In this document: positions 22,885 to 31,905 of the stretch, in pieces
Layout of the letters: each line of letters opens with the position of its first letter
Numbering within the stretch: the stretch's first letter is position 1
Origin: Lachnospiraceae bacterium
GTDB lineage: Bacteria; Bacillota; Clostridia; Lachnospirales; Lachnospiraceae
Direction of reading: 5' to 3'
Assembly: GCA_910576125.1 (NCBI GenBank)
Contig: CAJTHM010000021.1
Span: 1 to 64,000 of the forward strand
Length of the DNA: 64,000 nucleotides
Position numbers and translations under genes: made by a program
Notes under the pieces: model-generated
The model's database searches: none
What the model saw: the letters and a program-made list of their open reading frames with translations, nothing else
What the model was told of the DNA's origin: nothing

Positions 22885-23583
22885 ATGTTGGAAGAATTGA
22901 AAAAATTAGTCTGTGAAGCCAACCTGGATTTACCCAGATACGGCCTTGTGACCTTTACCTGGGGCAATGTCAGCGCCATTGACAGAGAGAGCGGCCTGTT
23001 TGTCATCAAGCCCAGCGGGGTGGAATACGACAGACTGTCGCCGGAAGATATGGTCGTAGTGGATTTGGACTGTAAAAAGGCAGAGGGACGCTACAACCCG
23101 TCCTCCGACACCGCCACCCACGCGGAGCTTTACAAAGCGTTCCCGGAGATAGGGGGCATCGTCCATACCCATTCCTCCTACGCCACCAGCTGGGCCCAGG
23201 CCGGGAGGAGCATTCCCTGCTACGGCACCACCCACGCGGATTACATCTACGGCGAGGTACCCTGTGTCAGATGTCTGAACGCGGAGGAGATCGCGGAGGA
23301 TTACGAGAAGAATACGGGTCGCCTGATCGTGGGAGAGTTCCTGCGTATGTGCAAGGATCCATTGTCCGTGCCTGCAGTGCTGTGCAAGAACCATGGGCCT
23401 TTCACATGGGGGAAAGACGCAAAGGAAGCCGTGCACAACGCGGTGGTCCTGGAGGAAGTGGCGAAGATGGCTTACCGCACCGAATCCATCAATCACCATG
23501 TCCAGTCCGCGCCCCAGGAGCTGATGGATAAGCATTATTATAGAAAGCATGGCGCGAATGCCTATTATGGACAACATGAATAG
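22885..23583 (+). CDS. araD: L-ribulose-5-phosphate 4-epimerase
   Basis: A 232-residue class II aldolase-fold enzyme that makes D-xylulose 5-phosphate from L-ribulose 5-phosphate. Zinc ligands H94 and H96 (HTHSSYATSWAQAG) and H170 (CKNHGPFTWG) are in the AraD places, and the phosphate-binding GNVS (27-30) and SSDTATH (73-79) motifs are present. The length equals E. coli AraD. It lies 23 bases after the kinase, with GGAAAGGAG before its ATG. Its product feeds straight into the transketolase genes that follow. Confidence 0.93.
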   Translation: MLEELKKLVCEANLDLPRYGLVTFTWGNVSAIDRESGLFVIKPSGVEYDRLSPEDMVVVDLDCKKAEGRYNPSSDTATHAELYKAFPEIGGIVHTHSSYATSWAQAGRSIPCYGTTHADYIYGEVPCVRCLNAEEIAEDYEKNTGRLIVGEFLRMCKDPLSVPAVLCKNHGPFTWGKDAKEAVHNAVVLEEVAKMAYRTESINHHVQSAPQELMDKHYYRKHGANAYYGQHE

Positions 23584-23623
23584 ATAAGACGTCTATAAAT
23601 AAACGGAAAAACAAAGATACGGT

Positions 23624-23673
23624 CCGCATGCCCGCAGGTAAGCACAAGTCTGTGCCGTCTGGCGGGCATGCGG
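23624..23673 (+). promoter_or_regulatory. Long nested hairpin before the transketolase ribosome site
   Basis: CCGCATGCCCGC (23624-23635) and GCGGGCATGCGG (23662-23673) are a perfect 12-bp inverted repeat. In the loop GCACA and TGTGC form a second hairpin. It ends 6 bases before the GGAGG of the transketolase gene and has no T-run. It may be an mRNA processing or stability element that sets different levels of the kinase/epimerase and transketolase parts of the operon. Confidence 0.6.
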
Positions 23674-23689
23674 CGGAATGGAGGATAAA

Positions 23690-24532
23690 ATGGATAACTT
23701 AGAACTGCGCAGGCGCGCCAACGATGTGCGGAAAGGCATCATCACGGCAGTCCACAGCGCGAAAGCAGGACATCCCGGGGGCTCTCTTTCTTCCGCGGAC
23801 GTGTTCACCTATCTTTATTTTGAGGAAATGAACATTGACCCGAAAAATCCGGACAAGGAGGACAGGGACCGCTTCGTGCTGTCAAAGGGGCACAACGCCC
23901 CGGGCCTGTATTCGGCCCTGGCCAACAGGGGATTCTTCCCGGTGGAGGATCTGACCACTCTGCGCAAGCTGGGCTCCTATCTGCAAGGGCATCCCTGCAT
24001 CCACATCCCGGGCGTGGACATGTCCTCCGGATCCCTCGGACAGGGAATCTCCGCCGCTGTGGGCATGGCTCTGGGCGGGAAGATGGACGGAAAGGATTTC
24101 CGCGTCTACACGCTGCTGGGCGACGGCGAGATCCAGGAGGGACAGGTGTGGGAGGCCGCCATGCTGGCCGGTTTCCGCAAGCTGGACAATCTCTGCGTCA
24201 TCGTGGACAACAACGGCCTGCAGATCGACGGCCCCGTGGACAAGGTCTGCTCCCCCTACCCCATCGATAAGAAGTTCGAGGCGTTCAACTTCCATGTAAT
24301 CAATGTGGATGCCCATGACTTCGACGCGCTCCGGGCCGCTTTCAAAGAGGCCAGGGAGACAAAGGGCATGCCAGCCTGTATCGTCATGCACAGCCTGAAA
24401 GGCAAGGGCGTCTCTTTCATGGAGGGCAATGTGGACTGGCACGGCAAGGCTCCCAATGATGCGGAATATGAAGTAGCAATGGCCGACCTGGACAAAATCG
24501 GCGCAGAATTAGAGAAAGCAGGTGAGGCGTAA
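23690..24532 (+). CDS. Transketolase, N-terminal (thiamine-binding) subunit
   Basis: A 280-residue protein that covers the first domain of transketolase: the GHPGGSLSSADVFTYLYF start, KGHNAPGLYSALANRG, and the thiamine diphosphate motif GDGEIQEGQVWEAAMLA with VDNNGLQIDG. It works with the C-terminal subunit coded next as an alpha2beta2 enzyme that moves two-carbon units between sugar phosphates. I chose ATG 23690 because GGAGG is 5 bases away. ATG 23678 overlaps that site. Its stop shares one base with the next start (TAATG). Confidence 0.93.
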   Translation: MDNLELRRRANDVRKGIITAVHSAKAGHPGGSLSSADVFTYLYFEEMNIDPKNPDKEDRDRFVLSKGHNAPGLYSALANRGFFPVEDLTTLRKLGSYLQGHPCIHIPGVDMSSGSLGQGISAAVGMALGGKMDGKDFRVYTLLGDGEIQEGQVWEAAMLAGFRKLDNLCVIVDNNGLQIDGPVDKVCSPYPIDKKFEAFNFHVINVDAHDFDALRAAFKEARETKGMPACIVMHSLKGKGVSFMEGNVDWHGKAPNDAEYEVAMADLDKIGAELEKAGEA

Positions 24533-25476
24533 TGGCAGAGAATACAATCAGGAAAGTCGCGACCCGTGAAAGCTACGGCAACGCGCTGAAAGAGCTGGCG
24601 GAGGAATTCCCCAATCTGGTGGTGCTGGACGCGGATCTGGCGGCAGCCACCAAGACCAGTATCTTCAGGAAAGCCTGTCCCGACAGGCATATCGACTGCG
24701 GCATCGCCGAGTCCAACATGATGGGCGTGGCGGCAGGCCTCTCTCTGGTGGGCAAGATTCCTTTCGTGAGTTCATTCGCCATGTTCGCCGCGGGAAGGGC
24801 CTTTGAACAGGTGCGCAACTCCATCGGCTATCCCCATCTGAACGTGAAGATCGGTGCCACCCACGCAGGGATAACCGTGGGCGAGGACGGAGCCACCCAT
24901 CAGTGCAACGAGGATATCGCTCTGATGCGGACCATCCCCGGCATGGTGGTCATGTGCCCCGCGGACGACGTGGAGGCGAAAGCCGCTGTCCGCGCGGCCC
25001 TGGAATACGAGGGGCCTGTCTACATCCGTTTCGGCCGCGCGGCTGTGCCTGTGATCAACGACAGGCCTGATTACCATTTTGAGATTGGAAAGGGCTCTGT
25101 GGTCAGAGAGGGCACGGATGTGACCATCGTGGCGACAGGCATCTGCGTGGATTCCGCGCTGGGAGCGGCAAAGCTCCTGGAGGCAGACGGCATCAGCGCG
25201 GAGGTTGTCAGCATCTGCACCATCAAGCCTCTGGACGAGGAGATTGTCATAAACAGCGCGAAGAAGACGGGAAAAGTAGTCACCGTGGAAGAACATTCCG
25301 TCATCGGCGGACTTGGCAGCGCGGTCTGCGATTGTCTGAGCGCGAATCTTCCCACCAGAGTGAAGAAGCTGGGCATGCAGGATGTGTTCGGCGAGTCCGG
25401 CTCCGCCGCGGCGCTGGTGCAGAAGTACGGACTGGATGCGGAGGGCGTGTACAAGTCCGTGAAGGGATTCATGTAG
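24532..25476 (+). CDS. Transketolase, C-terminal subunit
   Basis: A 314-residue protein with the pyrimidine-binding and C-terminal domains of transketolase: DADLAAATKTS, the catalytic-glutamate region CGIAESNMMGVAAGLS, FASFAMFAAGRAFEQVRNSI-like block, GATHAGITVGEDGATHQ, and the last domain with VEEHSVIGGLGSAV. It is translated by a 1-base overlap with the N-terminal subunit. Split transketolases are common in Clostridia and archaea. With AraD this couples pentose catabolism to glycolysis. Confidence 0.93.
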   Translation: MAENTIRKVATRESYGNALKELAEEFPNLVVLDADLAAATKTSIFRKACPDRHIDCGIAESNMMGVAAGLSLVGKIPFVSSFAMFAAGRAFEQVRNSIGYPHLNVKIGATHAGITVGEDGATHQCNEDIALMRTIPGMVVMCPADDVEAKAAVRAALEYEGPVYIRFGRAAVPVINDRPDYHFEIGKGSVVREGTDVTIVATGICVDSALGAAKLLEADGISAEVVSICTIKPLDEEIVINSAKKTGKVVTVEEHSVIGGLGSAVCDCLSANLPTRVKKLGMQDVFGESGSAAALVQKYGLDAEGVYKSVKGFM

Positions 25477-25630
25477 ACCGGCCAGGCCAGGATGCCTATA
25501 GGCTTGCAGGCCTGCGCCCGAGTTCAGGGGGCGAACAAGGCCGGCAGAACGGCAGCAGCCCGGGGCGGGAGTGGAACCGGAGACGGACACATAAGGGACA
25601 GGCCATCCAGGGGGATGGGAAAGGAGCGAA

Positions 25631-26524
25631 ATGAAGATATTGGTCATAGGAGGCAGCTACTTTTTCGGCAGGGTCTTCGTGATGCTGGCGGCAAAGGAGC
25701 ACGATGTCACGGTGCTGAACCGGGGAACCTATTCCGTTGCGCAGCTGGGTGCAAAGCAGATAACCGGCGACAGAAAGGACGCGGCAGTATGGAGGACAGT
25801 GACAGATGACTACGACTGCGTAGTGGACTTCTGCGCCTATGAGAAGGGGGACATCGCCAGGGTGCTGGAGAATATGCCGGGAAAGATTGGACAGTACATT
25901 TTCATCAGCACCGTGGATGTCTATGAGCGGGGCAGGGGCGGCCTGAAAGGGGAGGACACCCCGCTGGAGGCCAGGATTCTGCCCGGGGAGGCCGGGGCGT
26001 ACATCGCCGGAAAGGTGGCCCTGGAGCGGGAGGTGCGGGAGGAATGCGGCAGAAGGGGCATAGACGTAACGGTGCTGCGCCCGGCCATCCTCTACGGCCC
26101 CCTGAACTATGCCCCCAGGGAATCCGTCTATATCCGGCTGCTGGCCCGGAACCATGTGCTGCCCCGCATCACGGATGCCACAGGCTCTTTCCAGTTCGTC
26201 TATGTGAAGGATGCCGCCCGGGCCGTGCTGAAATGCCTGCGAAATCCCAGGGCCTGTGGACAGGCCTACAATCTCTGCGGGGAGGAAATCCTGACATATG
26301 ATGCTTTCTTCCGGGAGCTGGGGCGCGCTTCGGACGCTGAGGCGCAGGAAATCTCCCTGACCGCCAGGGAGGCCGAAGACAAAGGGCTGCCCCTGCCCTT
26401 TCCGGTGACGGAGGCGGAGACGGAGCTGTATTCCAATGAAAAAGGCAAGGAGCAGCTGGGGCTGAGCTACGTGGATATCGCAGAGGGGATGGAGAGGACT
26501 TACCGGGCTTTCCGGGATATTTAG
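25631..26524 (+). CDS. NAD-dependent epimerase/dehydratase (extended SDR)
   Basis: A 297-residue extended short-chain dehydrogenase-like protein with the Rossmann motif GGSYFFGRVFV (a degenerate GxxGxxG), VDFCAYEKGD, ISTVDVYER in place of the usual catalytic serine region, and YIAGKVALE, where a YxxxK is changed to a Y-I-A-G-K form (Y and K kept). It resembles RNA-binding/CSP41-like or sugar-nucleotide epimerases. The substrate is unknown. It follows the transketolase genes by 155 bases that show no terminator, so it may be read with them. The ATG follows GGGAAAGGAG. Confidence 0.78.
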   Translation: MKILVIGGSYFFGRVFVMLAAKEHDVTVLNRGTYSVAQLGAKQITGDRKDAAVWRTVTDDYDCVVDFCAYEKGDIARVLENMPGKIGQYIFISTVDVYERGRGGLKGEDTPLEARILPGEAGAYIAGKVALEREVREECGRRGIDVTVLRPAILYGPLNYAPRESVYIRLLARNHVLPRITDATGSFQFVYVKDAARAVLKCLRNPRACGQAYNLCGEEILTYDAFFRELGRASDAEAQEISLTAREAEDKGLPLPFPVTEAETELYSNEKGKEQLGLSYVDIAEGMERTYRAFRDI

Positions 26525-26544
26525 GGGACGGCCGGTTCCCGGTT

Positions 26545-27267
26545 TTACCCCGGAGGAACAAAAAACAGCAGCGCCGTCGCGATAAATCTCCCCTCCGCTA
26601 TCTCCAGGGACAGAGAGCCATTGTATTTCTCCACGGTTCTCCGGACGCTTTTCAGCCCCCAGCCATGCCGCAGCCCGTCCCTCTTGGAGGTGGGGAAAAG
26701 GCGCGGCCCTGGCTGTCCGGCGCAGGGGTTGGATACGCGGACAATCAAAAAGCGATGGATGCTCCTCAGGGAGACCTGAATGACGGGCGGGGGCGTTTCG
26801 GGCTGGCATGTGCGGCCGCTTTCGGAACCCGCCCGGTCCCTCTTCCTGCCTGCGGATCTCCTTTCCCTGTCCAGGGACTCGATGGCGTTGTCCAAAAGGT
26901 TCGTCAGCACCGTGCAGAAATCATCCTCCGAAATCCCGGTGTTTGCCGGGAGCTGGGCGTTGATGTCCATCCGATAGCCTTTTTCCGTGGCAAGCTTTTC
27001 TTTGGCGTTCAGCACGGCATCCACCACCCCCACGCCGGTCCACAGGATGCCCGAAAGATGCTCCATGGGCCTGCTGACCCGGGAGATATACTGCATGATG
27101 TCTTCCGGCCTGCCCTCCCGGGCCAGCTGATAAATGGTCTGCAGATGGTTTTCCATATCGTGGAACAGCATGGCGTTCTCCGACCATGCCTGTAACAGCA
27201 GCTCATACTGGCTGCGGAGCATTTGGGCTTTTTCCGATTCTCTTTTCAGGTTTCTGCGAGTTCCCAT
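26545..27267 (-). CDS. AgrC-like GHKL histidine kinase without a membrane domain
   Basis: A 240-residue protein with a coiled dimerisation region, the H-box LFHDMENHL (H36), the N-box LLDNAIESL and the G-box WGLKSVRRTVEKYNGSL, as in AgrC/LytS-type kinases. Such kinases normally carry five to seven transmembrane helices before the H-box. Here only 35 residues precede the histidine, and the gene starts 17 bases after the regulator ends. So it is a soluble kinase or one whose sensor was lost. An insert of about 25 charged residues (RERRSAGRKRDRAGSESGR) lies after the N-box. It is read after the LytTR regulator. Confidence 0.82.
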   Translation of the reverse strand: MGTRRNLKRESEKAQMLRSQYELLLQAWSENAMLFHDMENHLQTIYQLAREGRPEDIMQYISRVSRPMEHLSGILWTGVGVVDAVLNAKEKLATEKGYRMDINAQLPANTGISEDDFCTVLTNLLDNAIESLDRERRSAGRKRDRAGSESGRTCQPETPPPVIQVSLRSIHRFLIVRVSNPCAGQPGPRLFPTSKRDGLRHGWGLKSVRRTVEKYNGSLSLEIAEGRFIATALLFFVPPG

Positions 27268-27284
27268 ACCAATCCTCTGACACT

Positions 27285-28025
27285 TTATATATGCTGTTTC
27301 CAGAATTTCAGGAGCTTTTCCTTGAGGACAGGGAGCCTGGCCTGGCTCACCGGCAGGCGGGTGCCGTCCCTGAGGACTGCGCAGCCGCCCTGGATGCTCA
27401 TGATTTTGGAAAGGTTCACGATGCACCCTCTGTCGATAAAGAGGAATTGTGTCCCGTCCAGCTCGTCATATACCTGCTGGAGGGAACGGCGCACCCGGCG
27501 GCAGACATCCCGCTCCCCCGAAACGGCAGGCAGGTCAGTGACCAGCACGGCATTTTTCCCCTCATGGGTAATGTAGAGAAGATTCTGCAGCGGAATCCGC
27601 TCCAAAAGGCTCTGGTTGTGGATTACATAGCTTTCTCCTTGCTGGACGCCCACCATGGACGCCGCGTCCAGAAGGGCGTGGGTGAGCCTGGGGCCGGGAT
27701 CCGCCTTGGGGATATAGCGAAATATCGACAGCTCGTAGGCATCCAGCACATATTCCATATGGGAGGTGATGAAAATGATCAGCACCTTTGGCAGAAATTC
27801 CCGCACCCGGGCCGCCAGCTCCATTCCGTTCATCCCGGGCATTTCGATATCCAGAAGGAGCAGGTCAAACTGCGCGCCGTCCTCCACCTCGTAAAGCAGG
27901 GACCGGCCTTTTTCAAATCCCCGTACCTGGGCGAAAATCTGATGCTTTCCATAGCAATCCGAGACAAATTGATTCAGTTTTTCAAGCAAAACCGGCTCAT
28001 CGTCGCATAGCCCCACTCTGATCAT
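27285..28025 (-). CDS. LytTR-family response regulator (AgrA-like)
   Basis: A 246-residue regulator. The receiver domain has the acidic D8-D9-E10, phosphorylation site D59 (LLLLDIEMPGMNG) and ITSHMEY. The C-terminal LytTR DNA-binding domain (about 140-245) has YVIHNQSLLERIPLQNLLYI and FLFIDRGCIVNLSKI. It is partnered with the soluble AgrC-like kinase coded 17 bases later. The divergent ABC exporter is the obvious target. No AgrD/AgrB-like peptide genes are visible, so this is not a complete quorum-sensing locus. The upstream region lacks a strong GGAGG: the best box is AGGGTAGA. Confidence 0.9.
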   Translation of the reverse strand: MIRVGLCDDEPVLLEKLNQFVSDCYGKHQIFAQVRGFEKGRSLLYEVEDGAQFDLLLLDIEMPGMNGMELAARVREFLPKVLIIFITSHMEYVLDAYELSIFRYIPKADPGPRLTHALLDAASMVGVQQGESYVIHNQSLLERIPLQNLLYITHEGKNAVLVTDLPAVSGERDVCRRVRRSLQQVYDELDGTQFLFIDRGCIVNLSKIMSIQGGCAVLRDGTRLPVSQARLPVLKEKLLKFWKQHI

Positions 28026-28125
28026 ATCTACCCTGCCTGTGCACCCGCCGCGCTTTACGTCCGCCCCGGCCTGTGTTCTATGTCCTTATTATAAACAAAA
28101 TCCCCGGTGGCTACAATCTTTTTTC

Positions 28126-28185
28126 GGAGACAAAAACGGGGAATTGGAGGACAAGTTGGATTTTTCCCTCTCCGGGCGCTATAAT
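28126..28185 (+). promoter_or_regulatory. Exporter promoter with possible LytTR direct repeats
   Basis: TTGGAT (28156-28161) and TATAAT (28180-28185) are 18 bases apart. Just upstream, two GGAG-ACAA-like motifs (GGAGACAA at 28126-28133, GGAGGACAAG at 28146-28155) have their ACAA cores 21 bases apart. LytTR regulators bind direct repeats about 21-22 bases apart directly upstream of -35, so the AgrA-like regulator may act here. The repeat itself is weak. Confidence 0.5.
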
Positions 28186-28215
28186 GATAGACAGCTTGGA
28201 AAGGGGTGTGCATCT

Positions 28216-30045
28216 ATGAAAAAAGAAATTAAGGGGACGGCGGCTCAGACGCTGAAGAACAATGGCTATATTATGGGCTTTGCATGGCGCATCTGCCCCG
28301 GCCGGGTGCTTTTCACAGGGATTTACCATGGGCTGGACAGGTTTGAATATCTCTTCTTTTCCGGATACTTCATGAAGAAAGTGCTGTCCCTTATAGAAGG
28401 CAGCGCCGGCTTTTTGGAGGTTCTCTTTTTCGCGCTGGCCACGGCAGGGCTGTTCGGCGTCATATTCCTGTTCAACAGCTGGTATGATAACTATCTGGTC
28501 CCGGTGACAGATGTGAGGATTTACCGGGGGCTTTATCACGCTCTGTACCAAAAGGCAGGCAACGCCGATCTCTCCTGCTTTGAGGACAGCGACTTCTATA
28601 ATCGCTACATGCTGGCCATGGCCGACAGCGATAAACGGCTGATCCAGACAATCGACAATGTGTGGCAGATTCTGATGGGGACGGTGGCAGTGGCGGTTTC
28701 CTGGGTGATGATGTTCCGGATTGACCGCTTTGTGGTATTTTTCGTGCTGGCTCCCATCATCGGCAACTTTGTGTTCGCCAATGCCTTAAATAAGCTTGCC
28801 TATCGGATTTACGAGGAATCTGTAGTCTTCCGCCGGATCGCCGACTATGTGAACCGCGTCATCCACTTGGCCGATTATGCCAAGGAGCTGCGCATGACGG
28901 ACATCTTCCGGGTGATGGAGAAAAAGCATGAGGATGCCCGGGAAGGCATCACCAAAACCCTGGACAGTTATCTGGTGAAAAATGTCCTGCTTGGGTGGGG
29001 CTATCTCTATTTTACCTTTGTGATTATTTTCGAGGGCGTGATCTTCTATGGGGCATACCGCACGATGGTGTCGAAAACCATGGCTTTTTCGGAATTTGCG
29101 ATACTTACTACACTGATGACTTCCGTCTCCTGGATTCTGATCGGCTATACGAAAGCTTTTCTGGAAAGCATGAAAAACAGCCTTTTCATTCAGAATCTCC
29201 GGGATTTCCTGGCGTATGAGCCCGCGATTCCGGAAGACGCCCAGGGCATCATGCCGGACAGGGAGGTTCACAGCCTGGAATTCGACAATGTGAGCTTTGC
29301 CTATAAGTCCGGCAGGGTGGCGCTGAAGAACATCAGCTTCACTTTAAAGGAAAACGAGGCCTGCGCGCTGGTGGGGTACAACGGGGCGGGCAAGTCCACC
29401 CTGATAAAACTGCTCCTGCGCTTTTACGACCCCACGTCGGGGGAGATCCGGGTCAATGGCATCAATATCAAAGAGTACAACCTGAAAGCCTATCGGAGCC
29501 TGTTCGCCGCGGCATTCCAGGATGGGAAGATTTTTGCCCGGAGCATCCGGGACAACCTGACCATGGGGAGGGAGGAGAACAGCAGCCTGCAGGACGCCCT
29601 CCTGAGGGCGGGGATATGGCCTGTGGTGGAGAAATGCCCTGAGGGCATGGATACCATCCTGACCCGGGAATTCGATGCAAAGGGAGCCGTTTTTTCCGGC
29701 GGCCAGACCCAAAAGCTGGTGGCGGCCAGGGCTTTTTGCCAGGACACCCCTGTCCGGATCTTCGATGAGCCCTCCAGCGCCTTGGATCCCATTGCGGAGC
29801 ATGAGCTTATGGAAAACATTAAGAGGGACAGCACCGGGAGAATGCTCCTTTTGATTTCCCACAGGTTGTCCTGTGTGCAGGACATGGAAAAGATTATCGT
29901 CCTGAAGGACGGGAGGATTTCGGAGCAGGGAACCCATGGGCAGCTGATGGCGGCAGAGGGGGAATACGCGGCGCTTTACCGGATGCAGGCGAGGCAGTAT
30001 AAGATAGAGAGCGTCTCGGCCATGGAAGGAGGGAGATCACGATGA
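28216..30045 (+). CDS. ABC exporter half-transporter (membrane + ATPase), first subunit
   Basis: A 609-residue half-transporter: about six helices in residues 35-320 and an ATPase domain with Walker A GYNGAGKST, signature FSGGQTQKL (S-G-G-Q kept), Walker B IFDEPSSALDP and an H-loop ISHR. It lacks the C39 peptidase domain of bacteriocin exporters. It overlaps the second half-transporter by 4 bases (ATGA), so the two should form a heterodimer. The start at 28216 follows GAAAGGGG. Longer frames start inside the promoter. It diverges from the AgrA/C-like pair. Confidence 0.88.
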   Translation: MKKEIKGTAAQTLKNNGYIMGFAWRICPGRVLFTGIYHGLDRFEYLFFSGYFMKKVLSLIEGSAGFLEVLFFALATAGLFGVIFLFNSWYDNYLVPVTDVRIYRGLYHALYQKAGNADLSCFEDSDFYNRYMLAMADSDKRLIQTIDNVWQILMGTVAVAVSWVMMFRIDRFVVFFVLAPIIGNFVFANALNKLAYRIYEESVVFRRIADYVNRVIHLADYAKELRMTDIFRVMEKKHEDAREGITKTLDSYLVKNVLLGWGYLYFTFVIIFEGVIFYGAYRTMVSKTMAFSEFAILTTLMTSVSWILIGYTKAFLESMKNSLFIQNLRDFLAYEPAIPEDAQGIMPDREVHSLEFDNVSFAYKSGRVALKNISFTLKENEACALVGYNGAGKSTLIKLLLRFYDPTSGEIRVNGINIKEYNLKAYRSLFAAAFQDGKIFARSIRDNLTMGREENSSLQDALLRAGIWPVVEKCPEGMDTILTREFDAKGAVFSGGQTQKLVAARAFCQDTPVRIFDEPSSALDPIAEHELMENIKRDSTGRMLLLISHRLSCVQDMEKIIVLKDGRISEQGTHGQLMAAEGEYAALYRMQARQYKIESVSAMEGGRSR

Positions 30046-31832
30046 AAAAGCAGCTTTCCAACCAGCTCTGGCTACTTTCGTTCTGCATGAAGACATCGCC
30101 AAAGCTGATGGTGTTCAATCTGTTCATACCTGTAGAACAGAGCGTCTTTGTTTTCTTTGAATACACGATTTGGATCGGATACAACTTAAACGCGGTGGAA
30201 AACGGCGCGCCTTTTTCTCAGGTGGCGCTTCTCACGCTGGGGGTCTTTCTGGCCTATCTGGTTCATCAGTTTGTGGACAGCGTATATTACCAGTGGGCCT
30301 TTGAGCGCCTGAAGCCCATATTGACCTTTCAGCTCCGCAGGCAGATTTACGAAAAAGCCAAGTCCATGGATCTGTCCTGCTATGACGATCCGGAATTCTA
30401 CAATGACTTTGTGCTTTCCACCACCCAGGCGGACCAGTGCATCGAGCGGTTCATGAATGACGCAAGAGATTTTGTCTCCACCCTCACGGTCTGCATTCTG
30501 TATTTCTCCTATCTGCTGTCCATGGATACGGCAGGGCTGGTTCTGGCCCTCGCCTGCAGCCTGCTCAGACTTTGGGCAGGTAAGGCCTATTTCAGGCTCC
30601 AGGAGAAGGCCAGGCTGGAAAAGCTTCCCCTGGAGCGGGAACGGGATTACCAGCATCGGCTGTTCTATCTCCACGACTATGCCAAGGAGCTGCGCCTCCA
30701 TCCGGAGATGAGCCGGCTGGCCCTGGGGGACTTCGACCGATGCAATGCAAGGATGAACGCCGTGAACAGGAAGTACGGCCCCAGGCTGTGTTTTTTGGGA
30801 TTTGTACAGGCATACCTGCCCAAATACTTCATGCTTTACGCCGTGTACCTGCCTTTCCTGCTCTATCGGGCCATGATCCGGCAGAGCATTTCGCTGAGCC
30901 TGGTGGTCATCCTGCTGGCCGCGGTCCGCAGGATGATCGGACGCTCGGGAGACCTGGTGAAATGTATTCCCAGCTTTGCCTACAACGGTGCTTTCATTGA
31001 AAAGATACGGCGGTTCCTTTTCTTTGAGCCGAAGATTGTAAGCGGGGAGAAAGAGGTGGAGGGAGGCTTTCGGAGTCTGGCCCTTTCCCATGTGAGCTTT
31101 TCCTACGGCGGGGGACGGGATACGCTTCGCGACATCGATTTGGAGATTCGGAAAGGGCAGAAGGTCGCGCTGGTAGGGTATAACGGCGCCGGGAAGACTA
31201 CGCTGGTGAAGCTCCTCATGCGGCTCTATGATCCCGACAGCGGAGCGATTCTGCGCAACGGACAGGATATCCGGGATTTAAGGCTGTCCGATTACCGAAA
31301 GGGGATCGGCGCGGTTTTCCAGGATTATAAGATTTATGCCGCGACGCTCAGGGAGAATGTGGTGATGGACTTGTGCACCGGAGAAAAACGGGAGACCTAT
31401 GAAGTGGAGCGTGCGCTGGACCGGGCGAAGTTCGACATTTCGGAAAGGAAACTGAAATATCAGATTGAGACGCCCCTTACCACGGAGTTTGAAAAGGACG
31501 GCGTGAACCTGTCCGGCGGCGAGAGCCAAAAGGTGGCTATTGCCAGGACCCTTTACAGAGGGCATGAGCTGATCATCATGGACGAGCCATCCAGCGCCCT
31601 GGATCCAGCCTCCGAATATCGTCTGAACCAGGAGCTGCACAGGATTTCTGAAGACAAGACTGTGATATTTATCTCCCACCGCCTTGCAACTGCCCGGGAC
31701 GCTGACTGCATATATATGATGAAGGAAGGGAGAATCGTGGAGAAAGGGACACATGAGCAGCTCCTTGCCCTTGGCGGCGAATACAGCCGGATGTGGGAGC
31801 TGCAGGCCGGAGCCTATATATTCGGTGATTAA
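30042..31832 (+). CDS. ABC exporter half-transporter, second subunit
   Basis: A 596-residue half-transporter with the same layout as its neighbour: N-terminal helices, about six transmembrane segments, then an ATPase with Walker A GYNGAGKTT, signature LSGGESQKVAIAR, Walker B IIMDEPSSALDP and H-loop ISHRLA. Both subunits share the LSCYDDPEF/LSCFEDSDF motif near residue 110, known from peptide- and lantibiotic-type exporters. Neither ATPase site shows an obviously dead Walker B. The cargo is unknown. A nearby two-component pair suggests induced export of a peptide or toxin. Confidence 0.88.
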   Translation: MKKQLSNQLWLLSFCMKTSPKLMVFNLFIPVEQSVFVFFEYTIWIGYNLNAVENGAPFSQVALLTLGVFLAYLVHQFVDSVYYQWAFERLKPILTFQLRRQIYEKAKSMDLSCYDDPEFYNDFVLSTTQADQCIERFMNDARDFVSTLTVCILYFSYLLSMDTAGLVLALACSLLRLWAGKAYFRLQEKARLEKLPLERERDYQHRLFYLHDYAKELRLHPEMSRLALGDFDRCNARMNAVNRKYGPRLCFLGFVQAYLPKYFMLYAVYLPFLLYRAMIRQSISLSLVVILLAAVRRMIGRSGDLVKCIPSFAYNGAFIEKIRRFLFFEPKIVSGEKEVEGGFRSLALSHVSFSYGGGRDTLRDIDLEIRKGQKVALVGYNGAGKTTLVKLLMRLYDPDSGAILRNGQDIRDLRLSDYRKGIGAVFQDYKIYAATLRENVVMDLCTGEKRETYEVERALDRAKFDISERKLKYQIETPLTTEFEKDGVNLSGGESQKVAIARTLYRGHELIIMDEPSSALDPASEYRLNQELHRISEDKTVIFISHRLATARDADCIYMMKEGRIVEKGTHEQLLALGGEYSRMWELQAGAYIFGD

Positions 31833-31850
31833 AGCTTGCACACAAACCGG

Positions 31851-31905
31851 ATAAACGGCATGACTTGCTGTGTATGATGGCTGGCAGAAATTAGATGCCG
31901 TTTAT
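31851..31905. repeat. 11-bp perfect inverted repeat after the exporter
   Basis: ATAAACGGCAT (31851-31861) and ATGCCGTTTAT (31895-31905) are perfect inverted copies around a 33-base loop, 19 bases after the exporter stop. No T-run follows directly. It may slow 3' decay or be an operator. A second small repeat (GTTTCAC 31987-31993, GTGAAAC 32004-32010) lies just before the amidase gene. No gene is seen in 31833-32030. Confidence 0.5.
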
